DNA from: Flavobacteriaceae bacterium
Lineage (GTDB): Bacteria; Bacteroidota; Bacteroidia; Flavobacteriales; Flavobacteriaceae
DNA length: 6,857 bases
Assembly (NCBI GenBank): GCA_030829155.1
Contig: JAURBD010000085.1
Coordinates: 1 to 6,857 of the forward strand
Reading direction: 5' to 3'
The notes under the pieces were generated by a model, which saw only the letters and a list, made by a program, of their open reading frames with translations, was not told where the DNA came from and searched no databases. Below are positions 1 to 6,683 of the stretch, in pieces; position 1 is the first letter of the stretch, and each line of letters opens with the position of its first letter. The position numbers and the translations under genes were made by a program.

Positions 1-645
1 ATTAAGTGTTCTAAAGTAATTGCAAATTAAAAATTGAGCTGGAATGTATGTCGCCATAACCCAAAAGCCAAAAATATTTTCCTCAAAATAAAAGGTATTG
101 AGTGCAATCATGCTATCCGATACAATGAACAAAATAACTCCTATTAAAAGTTCAAAAGTTTTGGCATTTCTTTTTGTCATCCATAGCATCATAGCTGCTG
201 TTCCTATGGTTGCTATAGTGATTGCATATCCACTTATAGGGATGGTTAATGTTCCTAGTTTAGGACCCAATAGCCTCATGGTTCCAAGAAAATAAACTCC
301 AAATAATAGGGATGAAATTAATCCTTTCTTTGAAGAAAGAAAATCTTTTAAAGTTAGTTCTATTTCTTTGTTGATTAAGTGTAGATAAAAAAGTTGTGTA
401 ATCCAAAAAGATAAAATTCCTAAGAGAAAAAATAAGGAGCCTTTACCCATCAATAAAATATCACCCAACCAAGAGAACAATAATGCTACCAAAAATATTT
501 TTTTTGAATTTTTATGGTAATAAAACAGGGCTAGCAAAGGCACAAGAAGTGGTTTTGTATAAGTTGTCCAGATTTCTTGATTTGTGTATAGTAAAAAAAC
601 ATGTGCAATACCAATAATCCAGAAAAGGTATACAGCATTTTTCAT
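1..645 (-). CDS. YhhN/TMEM86-family integral membrane protein (lysoplasmalogenase-like), 3' end cut by window edge
   Basis: Reading the minus strand from the ATG at 645-643 gives 215 codons without a stop, so the gene leaves the window at position 1. An in-frame TGA directly abuts the ATG, which fixes the earliest start. The protein is very hydrophobic, with about eight likely membrane segments (roughly residues 5-21, 31-44, 49-66, 69-90, 107-125, 134-154, 163-182, 192-208). Family marks are visible: KPLL near residue 31, SWLGDILL at 58-65, SDSMIALNTF at 176-185 and a TYxPAQFLI segment near 199-207. These match the YhhN family, whose mammalian member TMEM86B hydrolyses the vinyl-ether bond of lysoplasmalogens. 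The bacterial substrate is not established from sequence, so the enzyme name is inference. At 215 residues it must be almost complete. It lies downstream of the umuD-like gene on the same strand and may be read from its own promoter or by read-through. Confidence 0.85.
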   Translation of the reverse strand, partial: MKNAVYLFWIIGIAHVFLLYTNQEIWTTYTKPLLVPLLALFYYHKNSKKIFLVALLFSWLGDILLMGKGSLFFLLGILSFWITQLFYLHLINKEIELTLKDFLSSKKGLISSLLFGVYFLGTMRLLGPKLGTLTIPISGYAITIATIGTAAMMLWMTKRNAKTFELLIGVILFIVSDSMIALNTFYFEENIFGFWVMATYIPAQFLICNYFRTLN

Positions 646-668
646 TCAAGTATATAATTTAGAATTTT

Positions 669-699
669 TAAATATATAGAATATCACCGAGATTGAAAA
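669..699 (-). promoter_or_regulatory. Candidate Bacteroidota-type promoter for the YhhN-like gene
   Basis: On the minus strand, TATATTTA (676-669) matches seven of eight positions of the Bacteroidota -7 element TAnnTTTG. A TTTT run (699-696), three of four matches to the -33 TTTG, lies 19 bases upstream, within the known spacing. Transcription would start some 15-20 bases before the ATG at 645. The region is so AT-rich that a match of this quality can arise by chance, so this is only a candidate. Confidence 0.25.
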
Positions 700-712
700 A
701 GTTAAACTTTTT
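696..712 (-). terminator. AT-only inverted repeat across the umuD-like stop codon, possible weak terminator
   Basis: AAAAAGTT (696-703) and AACTTTTT (705-712) are perfect inverted copies around a single base. A folded RNA would have a 7-pair stem and a 3-base loop (TAA/TTA), with the 3' arm itself U-rich. It includes the umuD-like stop codon (704-702). With only one G-C pair the stem is weak, and read-through into the YhhN-like gene is plausible. Confidence 0.25.
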
Positions 713-1148
713 TAACAACAAATGTTACAACACCCCAAATGATAAGTTCATTGTCCTCGGTTACCCGTATGGGTTTATATTTTTTATTTTCTGGTATTAG
801 GTAAATGCAATCCGCTTCTACCTTTAATCGTTTTACCGTAAATTCTCCATCAACAAAACATACAGCGATGTTATTGTCTTGAGGTTCTTTACTTCTATCA
901 ATAACCAAAAGGTCTCCGTCATCTAGCCCAGCTCCCTGCATTGATTCTCCAGCAACTCTCGCATAAAAAGTAGCTTCTTCATTTTTGACAACTTCTTGAT
1001 CGATACTGATTCGAAGTTCTTTAAAATCGTCTGCAGGAGATGGAAATCCCGCAGAGACTCTATTTTGAGTAAGAGGTATTTTTTGGAAATTTTCAGTATT
1101 GGGTTTAAAGAAAATTATACCTTCTCCAATTTCATTTTTTTTCCTCAT
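702..1148 (-). CDS. umuD: UmuD-like SOS mutagenesis protein, S24 (LexA-type) self-cleaving serine peptidase
   Basis: This 148-residue protein is a UmuD homologue; E. coli UmuD has 139 residues. In the known system, RecA-stimulated self-cleavage yields UmuD', which joins UmuC to form translesion polymerase V. The cleavage site is visible as VSA|GFPSPADDF, between A33 and G34. The catalytic serine is S69 in AGESMQGAG and the catalytic lysine K106 in EFTVKRL. Spacing from cleavage site to serine (36) and serine to lysine (37) equals that of E. coli UmuD (C24|G25, S60, K97). The N-terminal arm is about nine residues longer than in E. coli. There is no helix-turn-helix domain, so it is not a LexA or phage repressor. 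The start is the ATG of an ATGA overlap with the preceding polymerase gene, which suggests translational coupling. It lies downstream of its polymerase partner, the reverse of the E. coli order. The next possible Met is residue 70, past the cleavage site, so this start is secure. Confidence 0.95.
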   Translation of the reverse strand: MRKKNEIGEGIIFFKPNTENFQKIPLTQNRVSAGFPSPADDFKELRISIDQEVVKNEEATFYARVAGESMQGAGLDDGDLLVIDRSKEPQDNNIAVCFVDGEFTVKRLKVEADCIYLIPENKKYKPIRVTEDNELIIWGVVTFVVKKV

Positions 1149-2425
1149 AAAGTGATGCCTGAGTTGTTGTTGACTACAATTACCTCATTAAGTTCAGTGG
1201 TATATCGTCTTGAGAGATGCTCTTGTCGCATTTTCCAAGTTTTCTTCAGATCTTGATTTCCCAACTTAATTTGATTTGGACCAAAACGTAAGTGTATTTT
1301 GTCGATAGCTTGCATCAAAGGATCATGCTTATTTATGCTGGATTGAAATAAGTTGAGTTGTCGTTTTTTAGAGGGTACAAGCCCGAGCAAGAGAACCCCT
1401 GCTTTTTTGTATTCAATTCCATCACGAAAAATCCGTTTCAATCCTTCGACTGCATATTTACAAAGGGTAATACTTGAGTCGGTAGCATAGGGAAGTGTAA
1501 TTACACAACTGTTTCGGTATTGCTGTTTATTTGTTTGATGCCGATTACTGCTTATGAATACCAATACCGCATTACAACTACTTTTTTGTTTGCGAAGTTT
1601 TTCTGCACAACTATTGGCATAGGTCGAAATGCGATCCTCTAATTCATGAAACAGCTTATAGTTGTTTTTAAAACTCCGTGTGGTTGTGATGGATTTTTTT
1701 GCAGGTACAATTTCTTCAAGCTTAATATGAGGCAATCCTAATAGATCTTTTTTTAAACGAAGTTCCAAAACACTCATGTGCTTTCGAATCCATGAGTCAG
1801 GAAGATTTGTAAAATTATAAGCTGTTCGAATTCCTTGTCCTTCTAATTTTTTTGTATGCTGCCTTCCAATACCCCAAATGTCTTTTACAGCAGTCCATTT
1901 AAGTGCTTTTATTCGTTTTTCTTCGGTGTCAATTATATAAACACCTTGTGTTTTAGAGCTGAATTTTTTAGCGATTTTATTAGCAATTTTAGCCAAGGCT
2001 TTTGTAGGTGCAAATCCAATCGAAACAGGGATTCCTGTCCATTGGTGCACCTGTTTTTTTATTTGAAAACCTGTTGTTTCAAAATCAAAATAATCAAAAC
2101 CGTCAAACCTTAAAAAAGCTTCATCAATACTATAAACTTCTGTATTTGGGGTATAACGCTCAAGGATATGCATCACTCGATTACTCATATCTCCATAAAG
2201 GGGGTAGTTCGAAGAAAACATTTTGATGTTTTGTTCTGTGAAAATTTTTTGATATTTAAAAGTAGGAGCCCCCATAGGCACTCCCAAAGCTTTTGCTTCG
2301 TTACTTCGAGCGATAACACAGCCATCATTATTTGACAAGATGACAATGGGTTTTGATTCCCATTGGGGTTGAAAAACACGCTCACAAGAAGCATAAAAAT
2401 TATTACAATCAACAAGTGCAAACAT
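1145..2425 (-). CDS. umuC: UmuC-like Y-family translesion DNA polymerase (polymerase V catalytic subunit)
   Basis: The 426-residue protein matches UmuC (422 residues in E. coli) along its whole length. In the known system it copies damaged DNA together with UmuD'. The palm begins with FALVDCNNFYASCE and carries metal-binding D6 and, in YSIDEAF, D101 and E102, at the same numbers as in E. coli. Y11 sits at the steric-gate position that excludes ribonucleotides. A helix-hairpin-helix segment follows at about 183-205 (IWGIGRQHTKKLEGQGI), then the little-finger domain at about 240-350. QLNLF at 356-360 is a canonical beta-clamp binding motif. The end (about 375-420, with FGPNQIKLG and WKMRQEHLS) fits the DUF4113 tail of UmuC. 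An in-frame TAA lies 19-21 bases upstream with no other ATG between, so the start is firm; no Shine-Dalgarno is seen. The stop overlaps the umuD-like start as ATGA. SOS control is expected for the family, but no operator could be identified. Confidence 0.96.
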   Translation of the reverse strand: MFALVDCNNFYASCERVFQPQWESKPIVILSNNDGCVIARSNEAKALGVPMGAPTFKYQKIFTEQNIKMFSSNYPLYGDMSNRVMHILERYTPNTEVYSIDEAFLRFDGFDYFDFETTGFQIKKQVHQWTGIPVSIGFAPTKALAKIANKIAKKFSSKTQGVYIIDTEEKRIKALKWTAVKDIWGIGRQHTKKLEGQGIRTAYNFTNLPDSWIRKHMSVLELRLKKDLLGLPHIKLEEIVPAKKSITTTRSFKNNYKLFHELEDRISTYANSCAEKLRKQKSSCNAVLVFISSNRHQTNKQQYRNSCVITLPYATDSSITLCKYAVEGLKRIFRDGIEYKKAGVLLLGLVPSKKRQLNLFQSSINKHDPLMQAIDKIHLRFGPNQIKLGNQDLKKTWKMRQEHLSRRYTTELNEVIVVNNNSGITL

Positions 2426-2671
2426 GTTGTCTAAAGTAAAGAATTATGAAATGAAATGTTCCTTTTTTTCGAAAAGATGTTTTTATTTTTTAGTCTTTAT
2501 TTTTAAGGATTCTGCTTAAGTTTTATTTGCTTTTTAATTATAAATATTACAAATGGGATATAAGAGATTGTATTTGTGTTAAAAACAGTCTCATTTTTCT
2601 TTCAAATACACTAAGGTCTTAGGCTAAAAGTTGTAATTTCGTAAATGAATTTTAGACAAGTCTTCACATAA
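2426..2671. promoter_or_regulatory. Divergent intergenic region between umuC-like gene and sucA
   Basis: This 246-base AT-rich stretch must carry the promoters for the SOS cassette (minus) and the sucAB operon (plus). No ORF or RNA gene is seen. Visible elements: a perfect 10-base palindrome TTTTCGAAAA at 2466-2475, 41-50 bases upstream of the umuC ATG; an inverted repeat TTAAG-N7-CTTAA at 2503-2519; CTAAG-GT-CTTAG at 2611-2622; and TGTATTTG on the plus strand at 2569-2576 and again on the minus strand at 2610-2603. TGTATTTG is one mismatch from the Bacteroidota -7 element TAnnTTTG, but no TTTG lies at the required distance on either strand. TTTAGACAA occurs in both leaders, at 2651-2659 (plus) and 2435-2427 (minus). 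No E. coli-type LexA box (CTG-N10-CAG) is present. That promoters lie here follows from the gene layout; which element does what is unknown. Confidence 0.5.
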
Positions 2672-5440
2672 ATGGATAAATATTCTTTTTTAAATGCAGC
2701 TCATACAGGCCACTTTGCTCAAATGTATGATCAATATCTTCAGCAGCCCGATAGTGTCGAAGCCAGTTGGAGGGCTTTTTTCCAAGGTTTTGATTTTGGA
2801 GTAGAAAACAATCAAGAAGGTTTTGATTCTGAGACAATATCTGAAGTTCCCGAACATTTACAAAAAGAGTTCCAGGTAGTACAGCTGATTGATGGATACA
2901 GAAAACGAGGCCACTTGTTTACCAAAACAAATCCTGTAAGAGACCGAAGAACCTATACTCCTAATCTATCAATAGAGAACTTTAGACTTAGTTCTGAAGA
3001 CCTTAATAGTGTTTTCAATGCAGGAGATATTATGGGAATCGGTCCCAGTACCCTAACGGTAATTATTGAACATTTAGAGCGAGTGTATTGTGATTCTATA
3101 GGAGTAGAATACATGTATATTCGAAATCATGAGAGACTCAATTGGATTCAACAAAGACTCCATATTAATGATAATCATCCTAATTTTTCTCAAGATCAAA
3201 AGAAACATATTTTAAAAAAATTAAATCAAGCGGTAAGCTTTGAGAATTTTTTGCACACCAAATATGTAGGTCAAAAGCGCTTTTCACTAGAAGGTGGCGA
3301 GTCTTTGATTCCTGCGTTAGACGCTGTGGTTGAAGCTGCAGCTAATCATGGAGTTGAAGAGTTTGTAATGGGAATGGCGCATCGAGGTCGTTTGAATACA
3401 CTGACTAATATTTTCGGAAAATCAAGCAAAGATATTTTCAGTGAATTTGATGGAAAAGATTACGAAGAAATAGTTTTTGATGGGGATGTAAAATATCATT
3501 TGGGTTGGACATCTAAACGTACTACAGATACTGGTAAAAAAATTAACATGAATATTGCTCCAAATCCTTCACATCTCGAAACAGTTGGAGCTGTTGTTGA
3601 AGGTATTACCAGAGCAAAACTAGAAAATAGCTTTAAGGGGGACACCAATAAAGTATTGCCTATCGTTGTCCATGGAGATGCTGCAATTGCAGGTCAAGGA
3701 TTACCTTATGAGATTGTTCAAATGGCTGGACTCAAAGGTTATGGAACAGGAGGGACAATCCATATTGTAGTAAATAACCAAATCGGGTTTACAACCAATT
3801 ATTTAGATGCCCGCTCAAGCACCTATTGTACCGATGTAGCCAAGGTAACCTTATCACCAGTTTTACACGTAAACTCTGATGATGCGGAAGCAGTTGTCCA
3901 CGCCACTCTTTTTGCATTAGATTATCGCATGCAATTTGGTAGAGATGTATTTATTGATCTTTTGGGATATAGAAAATATGGACACAATGAAGGAGATGAG
4001 CCCCGTTTTACACAACCAAAGCTTTATAAGTCCATTGCAAAACACAAAAATCCTCGAGATATTTATGCGGAACAATTGATTGCTCAAAATATTGTAACGG
4101 CTGCTTATATAAAAAAATTAGAAAAAGAGTATAAAAATTCTTTAGAGGTAGATCTCCAAGATTCTCGAAAAGAAAAGAAAACAGTCATTACACCTTTTAT
4201 GGCGAATGAATGGGAAGGACTCTCTTTGGCCAAAGAAAAAGAAATGATGGTTGAGGTTGATACTCAGGTTAATGAAAATACTCTTTCCGAAGTTGCGACT
4301 GCTATCACAACCTTGCCTGAAGACAAAAAATTCTTACGTAAAATTGAAAAATTAATTAAGGATCGAAAACGTATGTACTTCGAGTCGGACTCAATGGATT
4401 GGGCAATGGGCGAACTTCTTGCATACGGGACTTTACTTCAAGAAGGTTTTGATGTTCGAATATCAGGTCAAGACGTTGAGCGAGGAACATTTTCACACAG
4501 GCACGCCTTGTTGAAAGCTGAAGACTCAGAGGAAGAAACGATTTTATTGAATACACTGCCCACCAAAAACCAAGGAAAATTCAGCATTTATAATTCGTTA
4601 TTGTCCGAATACGCTGTTTTGGGTTTTGACTATGGATATGCCATGGCCAGCCCTAATGCTTTGACTATTTGGGAAGCTCAATTTGGGGATTTTAGTAACG
4701 GAGCTCAAATTGTAATTGACCAATATATTTCCTCTGGAGAGGATAAGTGGAAGACTCAAAATGGAATAGTAATGTTGTTACCCCATGGATATGAAGGGCA
4801 AGGTGCGGAACATTCCTCTGCACGAATCGAACGTTATCTTCAGCTTTGCGCAAAAGACAATATGTATGTTGCTAATTGCTCATTGCCTGCAAACCTATTT
4901 CATCTTCTCAGAAGACAAATGAAAACTAATTTCCGAAAGCCTTTAATTATTTTTACACCCAAGAGTTTGCTGCGACATCCAGAAGTAGTTTCCTCAAGGA
5001 AAGATTTTACTTCTGGAAAATTTCAAATGCTTATTGAGGACAATACCATAAAAGTAAAGGACACAAAAACATTGGTTTTCTGCACAGGAAAATTCTATTA
5101 CGATCTGATAAAAGCAAGAAAAGAGAACCAACGAAAAGATGTTGCTATCGTTCGTTTAGAACAACTATTTCCATTGCCTTCTAATGAAATTCGTTCGGTT
5201 TTAAATCAATATAAGAGCGTAAAAGATGTTGTTTGGGCTCAAGAAGAACCGCGTAACATGGGAGTTTGGTCACATTTACTTTTACATTTGCCAGAAGCTG
5301 TAAACTTTAGACCTGCAACAAGACGTTTTTATGCTGCTCCAGCGGCAGGAAGTGCAACACGATTCAACAAAAGACATCTTGAAGTCATTGATTACGTTTT
5401 TGATGATTCAAAAGATAATTTTATTAAAAACAAAAAATAA
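2672..5440 (+). CDS. sucA: 2-oxoglutarate dehydrogenase E1 component (thiamine diphosphate-dependent)
   Basis: At 922 residues this is a full-length SucA (933 in E. coli). It decarboxylates 2-oxoglutarate with thiamine diphosphate and passes the succinyl group to the lipoyl arm of E2 in the cytoplasmic TCA-cycle complex. The N-terminal segment (FLNAAHTGHFAQMYDQYL, then SWRAFFQGF, residues 6-40) is the conserved E1 arm that contacts E2. The first catalytic half has MAHRGRLNTL at 235-244 and NPSHLE at 298-303, with H237 and H301 as expected active-site histidines. The cofactor and Mg site runs from HGDAAIAGQG (334-343) to NNQIGFTT (368-375). The transketolase-like half shows SGQDVERGTFSHRHA at 598-612 and PHGYEGQGAEHSSARIERYL at 704-723; EEPRNMGVW (858-866) marks the C-terminal domain. 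An in-frame TAA directly abuts the ATG, which fixes the start; there is no Shine-Dalgarno. It is followed by sucB after 30 bases, so the two are probably one transcript. Confidence 0.98.
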   Translation: MDKYSFLNAAHTGHFAQMYDQYLQQPDSVEASWRAFFQGFDFGVENNQEGFDSETISEVPEHLQKEFQVVQLIDGYRKRGHLFTKTNPVRDRRTYTPNLSIENFRLSSEDLNSVFNAGDIMGIGPSTLTVIIEHLERVYCDSIGVEYMYIRNHERLNWIQQRLHINDNHPNFSQDQKKHILKKLNQAVSFENFLHTKYVGQKRFSLEGGESLIPALDAVVEAAANHGVEEFVMGMAHRGRLNTLTNIFGKSSKDIFSEFDGKDYEEIVFDGDVKYHLGWTSKRTTDTGKKINMNIAPNPSHLETVGAVVEGITRAKLENSFKGDTNKVLPIVVHGDAAIAGQGLPYEIVQMAGLKGYGTGGTIHIVVNNQIGFTTNYLDARSSTYCTDVAKVTLSPVLHVNSDDAEAVVHATLFALDYRMQFGRDVFIDLLGYRKYGHNEGDEPRFTQPKLYKSIAKHKNPRDIYAEQLIAQNIVTAAYIKKLEKEYKNSLEVDLQDSRKEKKTVITPFMANEWEGLSLAKEKEMMVEVDTQVNENTLSEVATAITTLPEDKKFLRKIEKLIKDRKRMYFESDSMDWAMGELLAYGTLLQEGFDVRISGQDVERGTFSHRHALLKAEDSEEETILLNTLPTKNQGKFSIYNSLLSEYAVLGFDYGYAMASPNALTIWEAQFGDFSNGAQIVIDQYISSGEDKWKTQNGIVMLLPHGYEGQGAEHSSARIERYLQLCAKDNMYVANCSLPANLFHLLRRQMKTNFRKPLIIFTPKSLLRHPEVVSSRKDFTSGKFQMLIEDNTIKVKDTKTLVFCTGKFYYDLIKARKENQRKDVAIVRLEQLFPLPSNEIRSVLNQYKSVKDVVWAQEEPRNMGVWSHLLLHLPEAVNFRPATRRFYAAPAAGSATRFNKRHLEVIDYVFDDSKDNFIKNKK

Positions 5441-5470
5441 ATAACAAGTACCCGTTAAAATACCATTCCT

Positions 5471-6682
5471 ATGATTTTAGAAATGAAAGTTCCTTCACCA
5501 GGAGAATCGATAACAGAAGTAGAAATAGCTCAGTGGTTAGTAGCTGAAGGGGATTATGTCGAAAAGGATCAGGCCATTGCTGAAGTAGATTCAGACAAGG
5601 CAACCCTTGAACTTCCTGCAGAGGAAAGCGGCACAATTACCTTTAAAGCTGAGGAAGGAGATGCAGTAGCTGTTGGACAAGTTGTTTGTTTGATTGATAC
5701 TGAAGGGAAACCTAGTGGCGAAACTGTTGTTTCAGAAGTTTTAGAAGAAAAAAAACAACCTGAAGCTGCTGTTGAAAAACAAGTAGAGGATCCAAAAACA
5801 TATGCCTCTGGTTCAACTTCTCCAGCTGCTAAAAAAATATTGAGTGAAAAAGGAATTCAACCCAATGAAATTGTTGGAACAGGAAGAGATGGTCGGGTTA
5901 CCAAACAAGATGCTGTCGATGCCGTTCCTTCAATGGGAACGCCCCCGATTCATGGTACTCGGGAAGATAGCCGTAAGAAGCTCTCTATGTTGAGACGAAA
6001 AGTAGCTCAACGATTGGTAACTGCGAAAAATGAGACCGCCATGTTGACAACGTTTAATGAAGTAAATATGTCTCCGATTTTTGCTTTAAGAAATGAATTT
6101 AAAGAAGTATTTAAAGAAAAACACAATGTTGGACTAGGGTTTATGAGCTTTTTTACCAAGGCAGTAGTGCGAGCATTAAAATTATTTCCAGACGTAAATT
6201 CCATGATCGATGGTGATTATCAAATTGAATACGATTATTGTGATATCAGTGTTGCAGTTTCTGGTCCAAAAGGATTGATGGTTCCTGTGGTTAGAAGCGC
6301 AGAAAAATTATCGTTTAGAGGTATTGAGACTGAAATAAAACGGTTGGCAATTCGTGCTCGTGATGGAAAGATAACAGTCGATGAAATGACAGGCGGAACC
6401 TTTACAATTTCTAACGGAGGTGTTTTTGGATCAATGCTTTCCACGCCAATTATTAACCCCCCTCAATCAGGTATTTTGGGAATGCATAATATAATTGAAC
6501 GTCCCATTGCAGTTGATGGGAAAGTAGAAATTCACCCAATGATGTATTTGGCTTTATCTTATGACCACCGAATTGTCGATGGAAAAGAATCTGTAGGTTT
6601 TCTGGTTGCAATTAAAGAAGCTTTGGAAGATCCCATAAATTTATTGATGGATAAAGATCCAAAGAAAGCTTTAGAGCTTTAG
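5471..6682 (+). CDS. sucB: Dihydrolipoyllysine-residue succinyltransferase, E2 of 2-oxoglutarate dehydrogenase
   Basis: The 403-residue protein (405 in E. coli) is the E2 core of the complex and transfers the succinyl group from its lipoyl arm to CoA. Domains in order: one lipoyl domain at 1-77 with the lipoylated lysine K43 in DSDKATLE; an acidic, Glu/Val/Pro-rich linker at about 78-112; a peripheral subunit-binding domain at about 113-149 (SPAAKKILSEKGI, GTGRDGRVTKQD) that holds E1/E3; and the acyltransferase domain at about 165-403. Catalytic H366 and D370 lie in SYDHRIVDG, and TFTISNGGVFGS (310-321) is the usual E2 core motif. SYDHRIVDGKESVGFL favours a succinyltransferase over the pyruvate complex E2, as does direct linkage to sucA. 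An in-frame TAA 13-15 bases upstream limits the start to this ATG or M5. No E3 gene follows. The stop lies in an 8-base tandem repeat and overlaps the end of the convergent protease gene. Confidence 0.98.
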   Translation: MILEMKVPSPGESITEVEIAQWLVAEGDYVEKDQAIAEVDSDKATLELPAEESGTITFKAEEGDAVAVGQVVCLIDTEGKPSGETVVSEVLEEKKQPEAAVEKQVEDPKTYASGSTSPAAKKILSEKGIQPNEIVGTGRDGRVTKQDAVDAVPSMGTPPIHGTREDSRKKLSMLRRKVAQRLVTAKNETAMLTTFNEVNMSPIFALRNEFKEVFKEKHNVGLGFMSFFTKAVVRALKLFPDVNSMIDGDYQIEYDYCDISVAVSGPKGLMVPVVRSAEKLSFRGIETEIKRLAIRARDGKITVDEMTGGTFTISNGGVFGSMLSTPIINPPQSGILGMHNIIERPIAVDGKVEIHPMMYLALSYDHRIVDGKESVGFLVAIKEALEDPINLLMDKDPKKALEL

Positions 6683-6683
6683 A
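6668..6683. repeat. Perfect 8-base tandem repeat holding the stop codons of two convergent genes
   Basis: GCTTTAGA occurs twice in direct succession (6668-6675, 6676-6683). Because 8 is not a multiple of 3, the second copy is read in a shifted frame. On the plus strand this gives Ala-Leu-Glu-Leu and then TAG (6680-6682) for sucB. On the minus strand it gives the TAA (6673-6671) of the protease gene. With a single copy both frames would stay open past this point. Confidence 0.8.

Noticed and set aside
98..295. Plus-strand 65-codon ORF
   Set aside because: It lies opposite the YhhN-like gene, whose minus-strand frame is open for 215 codons with family motifs.
702..1148. LexA or phage-type transcriptional repressor as identity of the S24 peptidase
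   Set aside because: There is no DNA-binding domain before the cleavage site, only a 33-residue arm, and the gene is coupled to a umuC homologue.
996..1256. Plus-strand 86-codon ORF across the umuC/umuD junction
   Set aside because: Antisense to two well-recognised genes, no family resemblance; a shadow frame.
1856..2226. Two overlapping plus-strand ORFs (85 and 72 codons) and a minus-strand 78-codon ORF at 2185-2421
   Set aside because: All lie within the umuC-like gene, overlap each other, and have Phe/Tyr/Asn-rich sequences typical of antisense or shifted AT-rich coding DNA.
2651..2660. Short palindrome AGAC-AA-GTCT just before sucA (2654-2663) as an operator
   Set aside because: Four-base arms are expected by chance in 246 bases; nothing else supports it.
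4356..4556. Minus-strand 66-codon ORF inside sucA
   Set aside because: Antisense to a conserved catalytic region of SucA; no recognisable product.
6007..6444. Two minus-strand ORFs (65 and 69 codons) inside sucB
   Set aside because: Antisense to the conserved E2 catalytic domain; no recognisable product.
5471..6682. Pyruvate dehydrogenase E2 (acetyltransferase) as identity
   Set aside because: A single lipoyl domain, the SYDHRIVDGKESVGFL motif and direct linkage to sucA fit the succinyltransferase.
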